Positions 17,109 to 28,000 of a stretch of DNA of 64,000 nucleotides are shown piece after piece. The notes below the pieces were generated by a model. That model saw only the letters and a list, made by a program, of their open reading frames with translations. It was not told the origin of the DNA and searched no databases. Origin of the DNA: UBA1431 sp002329665. Lineage in GTDB: Bacteria; Bacillota; Clostridia; Christensenellales; UBA1431. The stretch is taken from NCBI GenBank assembly GCA_040772545.1, contig JAXGXY010000002.1:186001-250000 (forward strand), given 5' to 3'. Position numbers and translations under genes: made by a program. The first letter of the stretch is position 1; every line of letters begins with the position of its first letter.

Positions 17109-19106
17109 CTACCAAGGGAACAGTGGCTTTTTGAAATTAATCTCGAAGAAGTGTCGTGCTTCGTCTAAATTCATCACAACCCATTCTCGGGATTTGTGTG
17201 CTTCCAGAGTCTCAGGGAGTTCCTTCATCAAACGATCGGCCTCATATGTAGCGCCGGCATTGTACCTCAACTCGTTGTTCCTTGGCGAGATTACAAATGA
17301 TTTGCGACTGGTTTTCCAGGCGTTCTGGACCGTCTTTATTGCGTATTTCCCAGTTACTTGCTCGCTGAAATAATTATCGAGGGAGAGACGTCGAACATAT
17401 TCGGGCATCTCATCTGTGTGCTCGCCGATGATCTCGCAAATAACTTCGGAAGAACACTTGAGTATGTCAGGGGTGTTATCATCGTTGTCCTCTTTCAAAG
17501 CATCAAGCAGATCCGGGATCAGAGCCAGCATGCGACGCAGGTACTCTCTGTAGAAGGCAGTACCGATCTTCTGCTGTACCGATCGAACCACATTACTTTT
17601 CATTACCTCGGTATTTGTGAGGCCAGCTTCCACGCGGCAAATCACTGTACGCCGGATCACTTCCGGAGCGACAGCTTTCACATCCTCATTGGCGCTGATA
17701 ACAACGGCCGAATAATTGATGAGATGTTCGCTCACGCCAAAGTCATCGTTCTTTATCGTTTCAATAGCATGTTGGCTGAAACGGGTATTTGTAAGATCAT
17801 CGACAATGATCGCGCCCTGAACAGTGCGCTTGAGGCTCTCAATGCTGGACCTAGTAAAGTCGGGCGCCGATACCTTTGGCTTCTGGCCAATCATCATCTT
17901 CAGCAGAGTTTCCAGAAAGCTTGTTTTCCCGGCCTTGCTTTGGCCGTAAACGAGACCGAATACAGGATACGGCAGCCGGTTCTGATCATAGCGTGCCGCC
18001 ATATCTCGCATAACGCCCATAAAAGGAGTACAGAAAAACCAGTTGGCGAACTCAAAATATCGATATTGCATACCTTCGTAATCGCCGTGAAACTTGCTGT
18101 ACCCTTCCATATATTTTAGAAAGAGCGAGACATCCTGTTCGACGGCTTCCCGGTCAGGGTTGAGATCAAGCAGGTCGGCATTCAAGGCTGCCGTGCCTTG
18201 GAATGCGTCAATCACGAGCTGCGGATACTCACTTCGCAGTTCCTTTTCTTTTGTCGCTTCGCTTATAAGCTGCCGGCGCAGCTTCACGATGGTATCAGAT
18301 ACGACGGTAAGCTTACCGGTCTTTTTATCTGCCTTTGGTAGCATTGGGGTAAGTGTGCCTGCGAGCTTATGAGTATCCAGAATGAATTTGACTTCCTCTG
18401 TGTTCTCCTTAACCGTCTCTATGACAAGGACTTTATTAGCCTTTATTGTTCCGGCCACTGGCAGTTCATCAATGTTTTCATTCAGATCAGCCCTTTCGAG
18501 GGCACTTCGCTTTATCGCATCCGAACTGCATTCCCGGAGTTCTGAGAATGAACCCATGTACCAGTCATACGCTTCATCGCCGTCGATATAGCAGATGTTT
18601 TCGCGCTGTATTCCACCAAAAGCATTATAGGACATGTTGGCAGAGCCCATGATAACGCGCTTACGCCCGTCTTCAGCTGCAAGGAGGTACAGCTTCTCAT
18701 GCGAGAGTTTTGTCCGGGATACATAGAATTTAACGCTGCCGTTATCCATACGGGAAAGCAGCTGCGATTGAGATTCCGATATATTGTCTCGCATTCGTTC
18801 AATGAGCTTGTCCTGATATGCCATAACCTCCTGAAGCGTATAGGACAGAACAGCCTCACAGCCGAAAATGATTTCGGCGTAGCCAAACATTCCGAGGAGC
18901 TTATACACGAAATTGACGCCGGATGAGAAAGTGATCGCATAAAGTGAGTCGAAACCAGAAAAGAGGTCTTGCCAGGTAACGGACTCAGCTGACTCATAAT
19001 TGAGTTTCACGACCTCAAGCTTGGTTCCGGAAGAACTGACGCAGGAACAGTCGTCGTCAACGTCGAACAGCGAAATCGTATTATAATTGTTCTGAGAACT
19101 ACTCAT
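17109..19106 (-). CDS. PLD-like domain fused to a P-loop NTPase
   Basis: Start ATG 19106 has AGGAGG eight bases upstream. The N-terminal third carries one PLD-type half-site: HEKLYLLAAEDG near residue 135, followed by VIMGSANMSYNAFGG. With one motif it would need to dimerise. The C-terminal half is a P-loop ATPase with Walker A GQSKAGKTSFLE near residue 387, Walker B AIIVDDLTN near residue 432 and a sensor-like VISANEDV near 465, in an order resembling phage/plasmid SF3-type primase helicases. A nuclease-plus-motor or nucleotide-sensing effector is plausible. It is last in island A, 19 bp after the AraC-type gene. The fusion does not match a named family I know. Confidence 0.8.
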   Translation of the reverse strand: MSSSQNNYNTISLFDVDDDCSCVSSSGTKLEVVKLNYESAESVTWQDLFSGFDSLYAITFSSGVNFVYKLLGMFGYAEIIFGCEAVLSYTLQEVMAYQDKLIERMRDNISESQSQLLSRMDNGSVKFYVSRTKLSHEKLYLLAAEDGRKRVIMGSANMSYNAFGGIQRENICYIDGDEAYDWYMGSFSELRECSSDAIKRSALERADLNENIDELPVAGTIKANKVLVIETVKENTEEVKFILDTHKLAGTLTPMLPKADKKTGKLTVVSDTIVKLRRQLISEATKEKELRSEYPQLVIDAFQGTAALNADLLDLNPDREAVEQDVSLFLKYMEGYSKFHGDYEGMQYRYFEFANWFFCTPFMGVMRDMAARYDQNRLPYPVFGLVYGQSKAGKTSFLETLLKMMIGQKPKVSAPDFTRSSIESLKRTVQGAIIVDDLTNTRFSQHAIETIKNDDFGVSEHLINYSAVVISANEDVKAVAPEVIRRTVICRVEAGLTNTEVMKSNVVRSVQQKIGTAFYREYLRRMLALIPDLLDALKEDNDDNTPDILKCSSEVICEIIGEHTDEMPEYVRRLSLDNYFSEQVTGKYAIKTVQNAWKTSRKSFVISPRNNELRYNAGATYEADRLMKELPETLEAHKSREWVVMNLDEARHFFEINFKKPLFPW

Positions 19107-19125
19107 ACGACAGGCCTCCTATTCT

Positions 19126-19878
19126 TTATTCCTTCTTGATGCGTTTGCGATATGCCTCAACCATGAAAGAATCGACATCATAGTATTTGCACTGGAAGAA
19201 CTCGCATATCTTCTCCATCTCTTCTGTAGACTCAGCGCCGGCGTCAATAGCCGCTTCAACATCAGGAGGAATGTAATTGGGATCACTGTGGACTTCTGCC
19301 ATCAGCTGAAAGCATTCTCGCAGAAGGAGACAAACAGGTATCTCTAATTGTTCGGCAACATCGGCGATGGCATAACTGGTGTCAACGTCAAACCCATATT
19401 CCTTTGTAGCGTCCTCAATTTCCATGAGATAATCGAACTTCTTGCCTGAGAGGAAACCATCTTCCTCCAGTTCGCGAAAGTAAGTATCGGCTCTGCTTTC
19501 TGGCTTGTTATCGCTGAAATTCGACAACTGGAATTTATTGTTTGGAATACTCTTTGTACCTTTCCGGATCTCACCGGGCGTACAATCATGATACGTCCTC
19601 ATTGCCCGCGTAAATGCGGATTGATCGGAGTATCCGAGATCCAAGGATATGTCACAAATGGATTTCTCCAAATTCAACTTAAGTTCCTGACCGGCAAAGA
19701 AGAGCTTGCGCTCATTGATATAGTGGAACAACGTTTCGCCGGTGAGCACTTCGAAGCACTTCCCGAAGTGGCTACTGTTGTACCCAATTTCGCTGTAGAT
19801 GCCCTTTTTAATGTTTTCAGCGTCTTCATGAATATGGGTATCAATGTAATCCATGACTGTGTCAAACTTGTTATTCAT
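19126..19878 (-). CDS. AraC-type helix-turn-helix regulator with an unknown C-terminal domain
   Basis: Start ATG 19878 has AAGGAG seven bases upstream; a TTG at 19884 is less likely. Residues 1-110 hold the double HTH of AraC/XylS proteins: YSEIGYNSSHFGKCFEVLTG and ISLDLGYSDQSAFTRAMRTY, then CTPGEIRKG. Unusually the DNA-binding domain is N-terminal. The remaining ~140 residues are acidic, unrecognised and partly helical (YLMEIEDATKEYGFDVD). It probably controls the operon it sits in. The region 19879-19983 just upstream, between it and the UvrD gene, could hold a local promoter. Confidence 0.85.
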   Translation of the reverse strand: MNNKFDTVMDYIDTHIHEDAENIKKGIYSEIGYNSSHFGKCFEVLTGETLFHYINERKLFFAGQELKLNLEKSICDISLDLGYSDQSAFTRAMRTYHDCTPGEIRKGTKSIPNNKFQLSNFSDNKPESRADTYFRELEEDGFLSGKKFDYLMEIEDATKEYGFDVDTSYAIADVAEQLEIPVCLLLRECFQLMAEVHSDPNYIPPDVEAAIDAGAESTEEMEKICEFFQCKYYDVDSFMVEAYRKRIKKE

Positions 19879-19983
19879 TAGCAAGCTCCTTTCAACTATG
19901 TGATTCTATTATTGCTTGCTTTTTTGCATTTTACTTGACACACAGCAAATCAAAAAAGTCAAAATGTAGTTCCAGAACCCTGC

Positions 19984-22077
19984 TCATGGTAAAAACTCCG
20001 ACGGCTGACCATAGCAATAGATCTGAGCCGATTCTTGAGCGCGGGTGAGAGCGACATACAGTAGGCAACGCTCCGCCGCGATGGATTCTCTTTCGGCGAT
20101 AACATCCGTATGGATAATCGCCGAGGATAGTGGCAGCACGTTTCTATTCGCTGCGACAACAAAGACATGCCGAAATTCAAGACCTTTGACACGGTGCATT
20201 GTTGCCATGCGCACGCCGTCATACCCCGGATCGTCAAGTTTACTGCGCCTGATTTCATATGTGCGAATACCACGAGCAGTCAATCCTGCGATGTATCCGT
20301 CAAGGAGCGGGTGAGTTCTCGTCACTATGCAGATATCCTTCAAGGCAACGCCGTTTGTCACCATGTCGTTAAGCGTCCCCACCAGATAATCGAGTTCCTC
20401 TGCTGCGCCGGAGAATTTATGGATTTTAGGTGCGGTACCGTGTGTCAGAGACTGGCATATCCGGCCGTCATCGTAATCATCATCCAAATCATCGAAATCA
20501 ATACCCTTCAGAAGTGCAAAGGCATATTTTCGGATTTCCTCTGTGGTGCGGTAGTTTATTCTCAGAAGGCTGCTGCGTCCGCGCACATTTACTCCACACT
20601 TTGACAGAGTGACCTTCTTATTATAAATCCGCTGATGAGAATCGCCCACAATGAACATATCATTTCTGTGCTCTTTCCCGGCCAAAGCACGAAGAAGCCG
20701 ATAGGCAGACATGCTGAAATCCTGTCCTTCATCGACGATTATGCTCTGATACTGTGATGCAGGGCCTTCTTTTTCAATTAAAAGGCGGCTTTCGAATAAA
20801 GCAGATTCCACATCTCTTATATGCCGTTCCTTCAGCAAATTCTTGTATTCTTCAAACACATGCCAAACCTGCATACGTTTCTTTCGGTCAAGGCGCGTAC
20901 CTCTACCCAGCCGGGACGCCTTTGCATATGCCTCAAGGGTAAATGCCTCCTGTGTAGCTACAACTTTTGCCCATTCTTCAGAAAAGAAGGATACCGGCAG
21001 GCCTAAATCCTCACCGGACAGCGCGACGGCTTCTTCCCATACGCCATCCAACACATTATCATAAACAACGGTGTTAGGGTATCCGTGCTCACGGAGAAAC
21101 TGCGATACCCACGCATCAAGATTAATTACGTCAATACGGCGCTGCTCATCCAAAGAGCAGATTTTGCGAAGGGAATCCTTTATGTCCGCAGCAAGATTCG
21201 CAGTAAAAGTAGTGAAAAGGATGCGTTCTTTTCCTTTTAACCGTGCAGCCAGCCATTTTGCTCGGTGCATAGCGACAACGGTTTTCCCGGTGCCAGCTCC
21301 GCCGAGGACTCTTACGGGGCCTGAGTAATCCTTTTCGACAATTTTCCGCTGCGAGGGATGCAGGAAAACGCGCCATTTTTCAAGCGGCTCAGACATGATC
21401 TTCCGAAGTTCGTCCTCACCTTCGACAATAACAAATGCGCTCCGACTTTCTGGCTTTTGCAGGGCTTCTGCCAAATCGCCTGTCTGAATGCTGCTGCTGT
21501 GGTTGACGCGATACAGGTCGAGCACCTCTTCTACGGAAAAGCCGTTTACCACCCACTCAAGATTTTCATAAGCATCAACAGGAAATGCGCTTTTGCTCTT
21601 GAAAAACACCTCTTCGCGTGGAATGCTTTTCACGAAAGTCAGCTGCTCTTCTGGTACGCCAAGCGCAAGAAGGTCAGCGTCTGATATTTCTGCAAAAAGC
21701 CCGAAATCCTTAATGACAGATGGTATTGGTTCACTGACTTCTTGAATATCAAATACTTGAACGCTTCCCGTGCTTGGGTTGATGGCGCACTTCTTCCGTT
21801 TTGCCCAATCGTATGCCTCATCGTGATGGTCCACCCAAAGAAGTAGATATACTCCACTTTCTTTCTCTCTGGCGACGATACCGCGATAGGTGTCATCTAT
21901 TCGCACAGAACAGATTTTACTGTCTGTCGCATTATTGATTTTCTCATAATTGATGCCCGGAGCGGTTGGATTATTGCGAAATTTGTTGATGAAGTCCGTG
22001 ACCTTTCCCTGAACTTGCCGTGGCAACGCAGCAAAAGCCGTCAGAAAGTCGGACGAAACTGCAATTGTGTTGCTCAT
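19984..22077 (-). CDS. RelE-like domain fused to a UvrD/Rep-type helicase
   Basis: Start ATG 22077 follows AAGGAG by six bases and overlaps the stop of the DUF1998 helicase (ATGA). Residues 1-100 look like a RelE/ParE-type fold (FAALPRQVQGKVTDFINKF, RIDDTYRGIV, LLLWVDHHDEAYDWAKRKK). From about residue 255 a superfamily 1 helicase follows: Walker A GGAGTGKTV near 262, IIVDEGQDFSMSAYRLL near 447, LRINYRTTEEIR, MHRVKGLEFRHVF near 626 and the final YVALTRAQES. SF1 enzymes move 3' to 5' on single-stranded DNA. The toxin-like N terminus may bind a partner rather than cleave RNA. Co-operation with the large helicase is inferred from the coupled genes. Confidence 0.88.
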   Translation of the reverse strand: MSNTIAVSSDFLTAFAALPRQVQGKVTDFINKFRNNPTAPGINYEKINNATDSKICSVRIDDTYRGIVAREKESGVYLLLWVDHHDEAYDWAKRKKCAINPSTGSVQVFDIQEVSEPIPSVIKDFGLFAEISDADLLALGVPEEQLTFVKSIPREEVFFKSKSAFPVDAYENLEWVVNGFSVEEVLDLYRVNHSSSIQTGDLAEALQKPESRSAFVIVEGEDELRKIMSEPLEKWRVFLHPSQRKIVEKDYSGPVRVLGGAGTGKTVVAMHRAKWLAARLKGKERILFTTFTANLAADIKDSLRKICSLDEQRRIDVINLDAWVSQFLREHGYPNTVVYDNVLDGVWEEAVALSGEDLGLPVSFFSEEWAKVVATQEAFTLEAYAKASRLGRGTRLDRKKRMQVWHVFEEYKNLLKERHIRDVESALFESRLLIEKEGPASQYQSIIVDEGQDFSMSAYRLLRALAGKEHRNDMFIVGDSHQRIYNKKVTLSKCGVNVRGRSSLLRINYRTTEEIRKYAFALLKGIDFDDLDDDYDDGRICQSLTHGTAPKIHKFSGAAEELDYLVGTLNDMVTNGVALKDICIVTRTHPLLDGYIAGLTARGIRTYEIRRSKLDDPGYDGVRMATMHRVKGLEFRHVFVVAANRNVLPLSSAIIHTDVIAERESIAAERCLLYVALTRAQESAQIYCYGQPSEFLP

Positions 22078-25000
22078 AATGCGCTCCTTCCATCAAATAT
22101 CTCTTTTGTTAGTTCACTGTCAGCTGTAAGCACAAGCCAACCATGTGCTTCAAATGCCGTGCTTTCAAGTTGTTCCGGTAGAAGGAATGCTATTTTTTGC
22201 GCTTCCCATGCCATCTCAGCCTCCGCAATTACCTCGCCGGATTCATCAGTCAGTTCAAACCCGACGATGGACGGTGCCGGGATACCGAGTTCTATCATCT
22301 TTTCAGCCATTGCTTTTGCTATGGCATCGAGTGTTTGTTCGAGCGCCTCTGCCCACGCGGTATCTTCTGTGGCTATTGACGGTACTGGGCCATCTATATT
22401 CTGCGTACTCGGCAAGGCGTGGTAAACGCCTGTATCTATTCCGGTCGTAGATACAGCAGCGAATCCGGGTAGGTACTGCATCACATTAAAGAACTGCCAG
22501 AAGCCGTTCCATTCCTCTGAATACTTATCGGTTCGACCTTCTACACCATCACTTAATACTGCAATGACGCGGTAATCGGCATCAGACCTCTTCACTCTCA
22601 TATCTGTCGTCCCTACGCCCGCCAGTACCTTAAGGCAGGCATTCGACTGTCTCGGCAGCCATTTTCCGAAAATGGTGTCTTCAAGCACATAATCATCATA
22701 AAAATACGCAAGAGACGACAGAACCGGTTCCATAAGTTGATGCCACTCGTTGAACGCAGATGCTTTACCAACCATAGACATATCAAGAAGCGAAAGCGCA
22801 TAAGCCGTGGCATGAACAGAGTACACACGTTCAGCGTCTGAGAGCTCCAAATACTTGACTAGAAGCTCCATAGGCGATGCAACATCCGGCTTAATGGATT
22901 CCGCGTGGCCGTTAGCTACCGTCGGCTGATAGACTTTTGACCCCGAGGGCATCTTTTGAGGAAGCAGTGTGGCTGTCGCGTACTCATTTTGGACATGGAA
23001 TACTGACTCCACATCTCTCCAGCTCAAGGAGAACACACGGAATCTGCCGCTACGACGAATTGCTTCTCTTTTCAGTGTGTCATCTGCAACGATATCTTTG
23101 TGATAAAGGAAACCATCTGTAAACACTGCAACCGGCTTCTGGTCACCGGTACCGCGAATCGGCCAGATGACGAAGTCCGGCTTTGAGGGGACGGCTACAT
23201 TATAGGAGCCGTCCAAATACACCTGCGGCTCGATCTCCCATATACTGTCACGAATTTTCAATCGATAGCCTTCTTTATTGTTGACCAGCTCTTTCGTGAT
23301 GGTGATTGGCCGCGAATCTGTGCGCATGCGGTCGAGAGCCTCGACAAATCGGCGCTCCAGCTCACTCTCAAACAGACTATTGACGGGGATGTTGCTAAGA
23401 CAGGGTATTTCTTCCACATTTCCCTTGCCGCTGAGAATAGTTTTTAAAAGCTCTATGGCGACCCTTCTGGATATCTGACCGATTTTTTGACTCTGGCGAT
23501 ACGCATATAGGCAATGATAACAGCCATCTTTCTGCGGGTCTTCCTTACAAGAGCAGTTTTCAAGCACCTCAAGTGCTTTCTCAAACACCTCAATCAACGC
23601 ATTTTCGTGTTGGAGTAGCTGCTTCAAATAACCCGTGCCTCCGGGAACGGAGTCGTATATGACAAGATACTGCTTTCTATAGTCAGCGTCCTTTACTGGG
23701 ACCTCACTGATGCAGGCACGAAGGTGGTCGACATTGCCGAAATACTTTCTCATTCCAAGCATAAATGCTGCCGTGAACGATTCCTGGCGCACATTGCTTG
23801 AATCCATTGTTGTCGCCGGGACGAGAATACGAATGGCTTCTGTGGAGAATTCTCTGTACAGAAAGAGGCATTCCTCAAATGGGTCAGAGGAGTCAGCGGG
23901 CATATTCTTGGCCTTGCAGGTGAATGTATGGAGTGGTTTTCCACTCTCAGGCTGAATCTTTCCGCAGTGTTTGCATATTTTGAAGCCGCGCCGAATATCA
24001 TCAACACCAGCAATCAGCAGCTTTTCACCGACGACATCACTCTCGCCGAAGTTGATTTCACGCATAGTCGCTTTTCGGACGAATTCATACCCGAAAGTGA
24101 ACTCGTCATTGTTCATGCTAAAGGCTTTTGAGATGTCGTGCTCCTCGTCCACATCAATAAGCATCTGCTTGCAGTAGAAGGTCGCCGCACGGTCGTCGCT
24201 TTCATCGTATATCAAGCTGCGTGTATAATCGTCATTGGAATAGACCATCTGCACCTTGAGCATCGTCCGCACCTGCCCAGAATCCGACCATGCAGGGCTG
24301 CCGCACTGTGGGCAGGAGGATACATCCTGTCCGTGGACTTCGCGCTGTGCATGGGAACAGTTGGGGCAAAGTCGCCACAGCTCCGGCTGAGCAGTAGTCA
24401 GGTCAACTTGGTCAATCGTTAGTTTTCGACCATCCACATAGAAGGTGTTCATAGGTGCAAATTCGCTAATGGCAGAAGAAGCAGAGCGGCTGTATTCATA
24501 TACCGTTCTGTCATATTTCTTTTTGGCACTGTCGGGTGTCTCACCATCTGTCTCCAGTCTTCTGCGTAAGACAGCCTTTAACACGATGCCTGCTTCCGGG
24601 AAGGCATAGTTCGGCAGCAGTCCTTCATCTGACAGAAAATTGAATACATTTTTGTTGTTAATATTGCGTACCACATTACCGAGAGCAATGCGTTCCATTT
24701 TGAGCTCTTTGATTTCCGCGTCATAGGAGCTATCCTGCGGCTTGCTTTCCAACTCTTTAATCAGTTTGCTAAGCTGTTTGATATTCTTGGAGATAGCATC
24801 CTTCTGCTTTTTCTGGTCTTCGAGTGCCTCAAATATCCGCATATACATGGAACTCTGCTTCAGACGGTTGCCCTCCGCGAACTGTCGCAGCTCACTGCGT
24901 ACATCATCGTCCAAATACTGAGAAAACATTTGCAGGAATGTCCTCAACAAGCTTGAAAGGTTACTCTGAACAAATGCCAGATAATTGAACGGAAATACAT

Positions 25001-28000
25001 CCTTGGAGCGGGTCTCCAGTTTAGCAAGGCAGGTACTGAGCTTGTCCGGGATGGATGCTTTCGTGGCACCTCGCTTTACCCAGCAGTCGAGACAGTAGGC
25101 AACAAACTGTCGTTCAAGCACAGCCGACGCGCGGAGGAATACAGCCGGAGGCTCTACAGTACCGGAAATCATCTCCATCGGGTCTTCATAGAAAAACAAA
25201 TCGTGAGGCCGCGCATTGGCGACTGCCAGTGTAAGCGCATTACCGTCTTTACGTCCAGCACGACCGGCACGCTGCAAGAACTGCGCTTGTGCCGGAGGAA
25301 TGCTGCACATAATGACGCAGGAGAGGTCACCGATATCAATGCCCATCTCAAGCGTTGGAGTGCATGAAAGGACGTTTGTATCCCAAGGCATCTGTTCTGT
25401 GATGGTTCGTTTGAAGATTTTTTCTAATTCTTCTCGGTCATCACGCTCCAGAAGCCCTGTGTGTTCTCTGGCTATGGTACGCACTAAATCTCCACCGCTG
25501 TACAACTTGCCGTAATAACCGAGTGGGGCGTCACTATCTGCACTGCAGTGACCGCTGCATTTACTTCTTTGGCAGGGAGCACCATCCCATATCTCGGCGT
25601 TCTCAGATGCCACGGCGAAGACGCTGCCGCAAGTATCACAGACAAGCTGCGTAACGCCGGTAGTGACGCGAAGTTTGGACTTGTTCAGTCCCCAGACGGA
25701 ATATCCATTTCCGGCTGGCATAGCAGTAATATAGCTACGCTTGGTGAGCTCTGTAAAGATAAATCCGGAAATCGCAGAAAACACCTCACGTCCTATAAAG
25801 AATTCGTCAACGCAGCTTTCTATCCAATTGACGTACTTGGGACTGCTGACGGTATCAAATGAAAGGAGTCTACTGCCGCCGGTATGCTCACATATAAAGC
25901 GCGGCGTGTTTCGGCCGGACTGCAGTCCCGGGAGCCAGCTGTGGCGGTCATTTGAGAGTTCCCAAACCTTACCGTCATTACTCGTGAACTCATCAAATGC
26001 TGGGTCGCAGAACGCGCCGTTCATGCGCATCAGATTCAAGAAGATAAGTACCATACGCTCAAAGGCAAGGGTGCTTGTCCCGCTCAGCGCGCTGAGCTCA
26101 TTGACAGTGCGCTCCTTAACAGCGCTTGCAATTTCTGAAATGTCATCAGTATCATAATACAGTGTGGAGCAGCCGGATTTCTCCAATGTGCGGCCAATTC
26201 GACCGGCAACGCCGTACTCCAGCATAAGCTCATATCCCAGACGCTTGTCGATATCTGAAAGGAGCTTGCTCTCCAGCTTTCCACTGCCAAAATGCCCAGA
26301 TGAGGTCATATCCTCATAGGCTTTCATCCACGTCATATTTGGCGCGATAAAACGGCTGACATATTCCTCCGTTGAGAGTGCATCACGCCAATAGCGAATA
26401 AAACCACGGGTAAATTCGTCAAAAGTCTGGCCATCACCGCCATTCTGCGCGTACCTTTGGATTGAACTTCTAAGTCCGAACCGCCATGTACGCGAGTTGA
26501 AGAACCCGGCTCTGTGAGCGGCGTCTTGTACGTTATCCGAAAAAGCGAGAGCTTTTTTATCATCATTGAATTTGGAGGCGAACATCTGCGAGATGCTTAC
26601 ACTTATGGCGGTCGCACTACGCAGGCCGATGATTGACAGGCCACGCCGACTGCCGCAGTAGGGGCAAACGTACTGCTTGTTATCCTTTGACCCACCGGTG
26701 TTGAGAGCCAGCGGGATGGCAATCTCTATCGTCTTTTCTCCGCATGATGGGCATTCCTCGTGGGAGCCGTCTCCGACCTGCAACTGCATACAGTTCGGGC
26801 AGAGTCGCGCAGCCGTCATGCTGTAAGGAATATCATCGTGGTCGCATGGGAATAGCATACGAATCTTTTTGTCAGCTTTGAAGTACAGATTATAAAATGT
26901 TGACAGGTCGCCCATTGTCACATTTCCGCGCTCGTTAGCCATTGAAACCCAACCAGTCGCACCGCAGTCGCGGCAGTTCACCACCGGCAAATAGTGTTTT
27001 GCCTGCTGGTCGTTTAAGTCTGTCGAAAGCGCATATGTAATATCGTCCGCAGAGACCTTTGCCTCCAAGCGCCGCAGTTCACGAAACCACAGCTGCGTCT
27101 GCACATTGAGGAACGGACGCGGATGTAGTGTGTCACCGATTCTTGCGTGCGAGATAAGAGCGAACAGTGCGTCAATCGCAGTTACAGCATCAGGCAGTGT
27201 CGACAAAGCAGGATATTTTGTTGCAAGAGTCCCGCAGATAACGGAAGTCTGCATATATTTGTCTGCCATCAGTGTAAGCAGGCTCTGGGTGAAGCTATGA
27301 TCCATCAGCATTTGACCCAGTGCCAGTCGAGCTTCGATGGAGTTGATATTCTCGGGCGGATTGGAGAGCCATCCTGCTGCCGCTGTGCACAGATAGCTTT
27401 GCTCATCGTCGTTTTCTATGCAGCCAAGCAGCGCGGTAACATTTTCACTGTCCGGCACACAGTAGTCTGATGTGTCGTGACCGGCAAAAAACTCGTCGGC
27501 AGACAGCCTGTCCTCGGTGATGACAGAGTTCTCTTCAAATGGCTCACCGAACACCTTCTGTGCGTACTCTCTCATGCCAGAGGATGAGTCCTTCGCGCCC
27601 ATTGTAGCGGAAGTGCCGACGCAGCACAAAAAGCCGGTAGGCGTGAACAGCCTTGCCTTTAAGCGCCTGAGGAGGCAGGCAAGGTCTGTACCCTGTGCTC
27701 CGTCAAAGGTGTGCAGTTCATCTACAGCGATATATTTCAATACTTCCGGGCCGTTCTCTTCCCAGAGCGTGGCGTCCTCGGGACGCACGAGAAGATAATC
27801 CAGCATTTTGTAGTTGGTCATCAAAATATCCGGCGGAGCTCCGCGCATGGTTTCCTTGTCCGTAATTACCTGCGTTTCGCTCATCATGCGTCTGGGCATG
27901 TGCTCAAAGCCGCCGATAAACATCCCCGCCGTAACATTACCCCGCAGCTCCGGACTGTTATAGATAAGCCCGGCGATACGTTTCGCTTGATCTGACGCCA

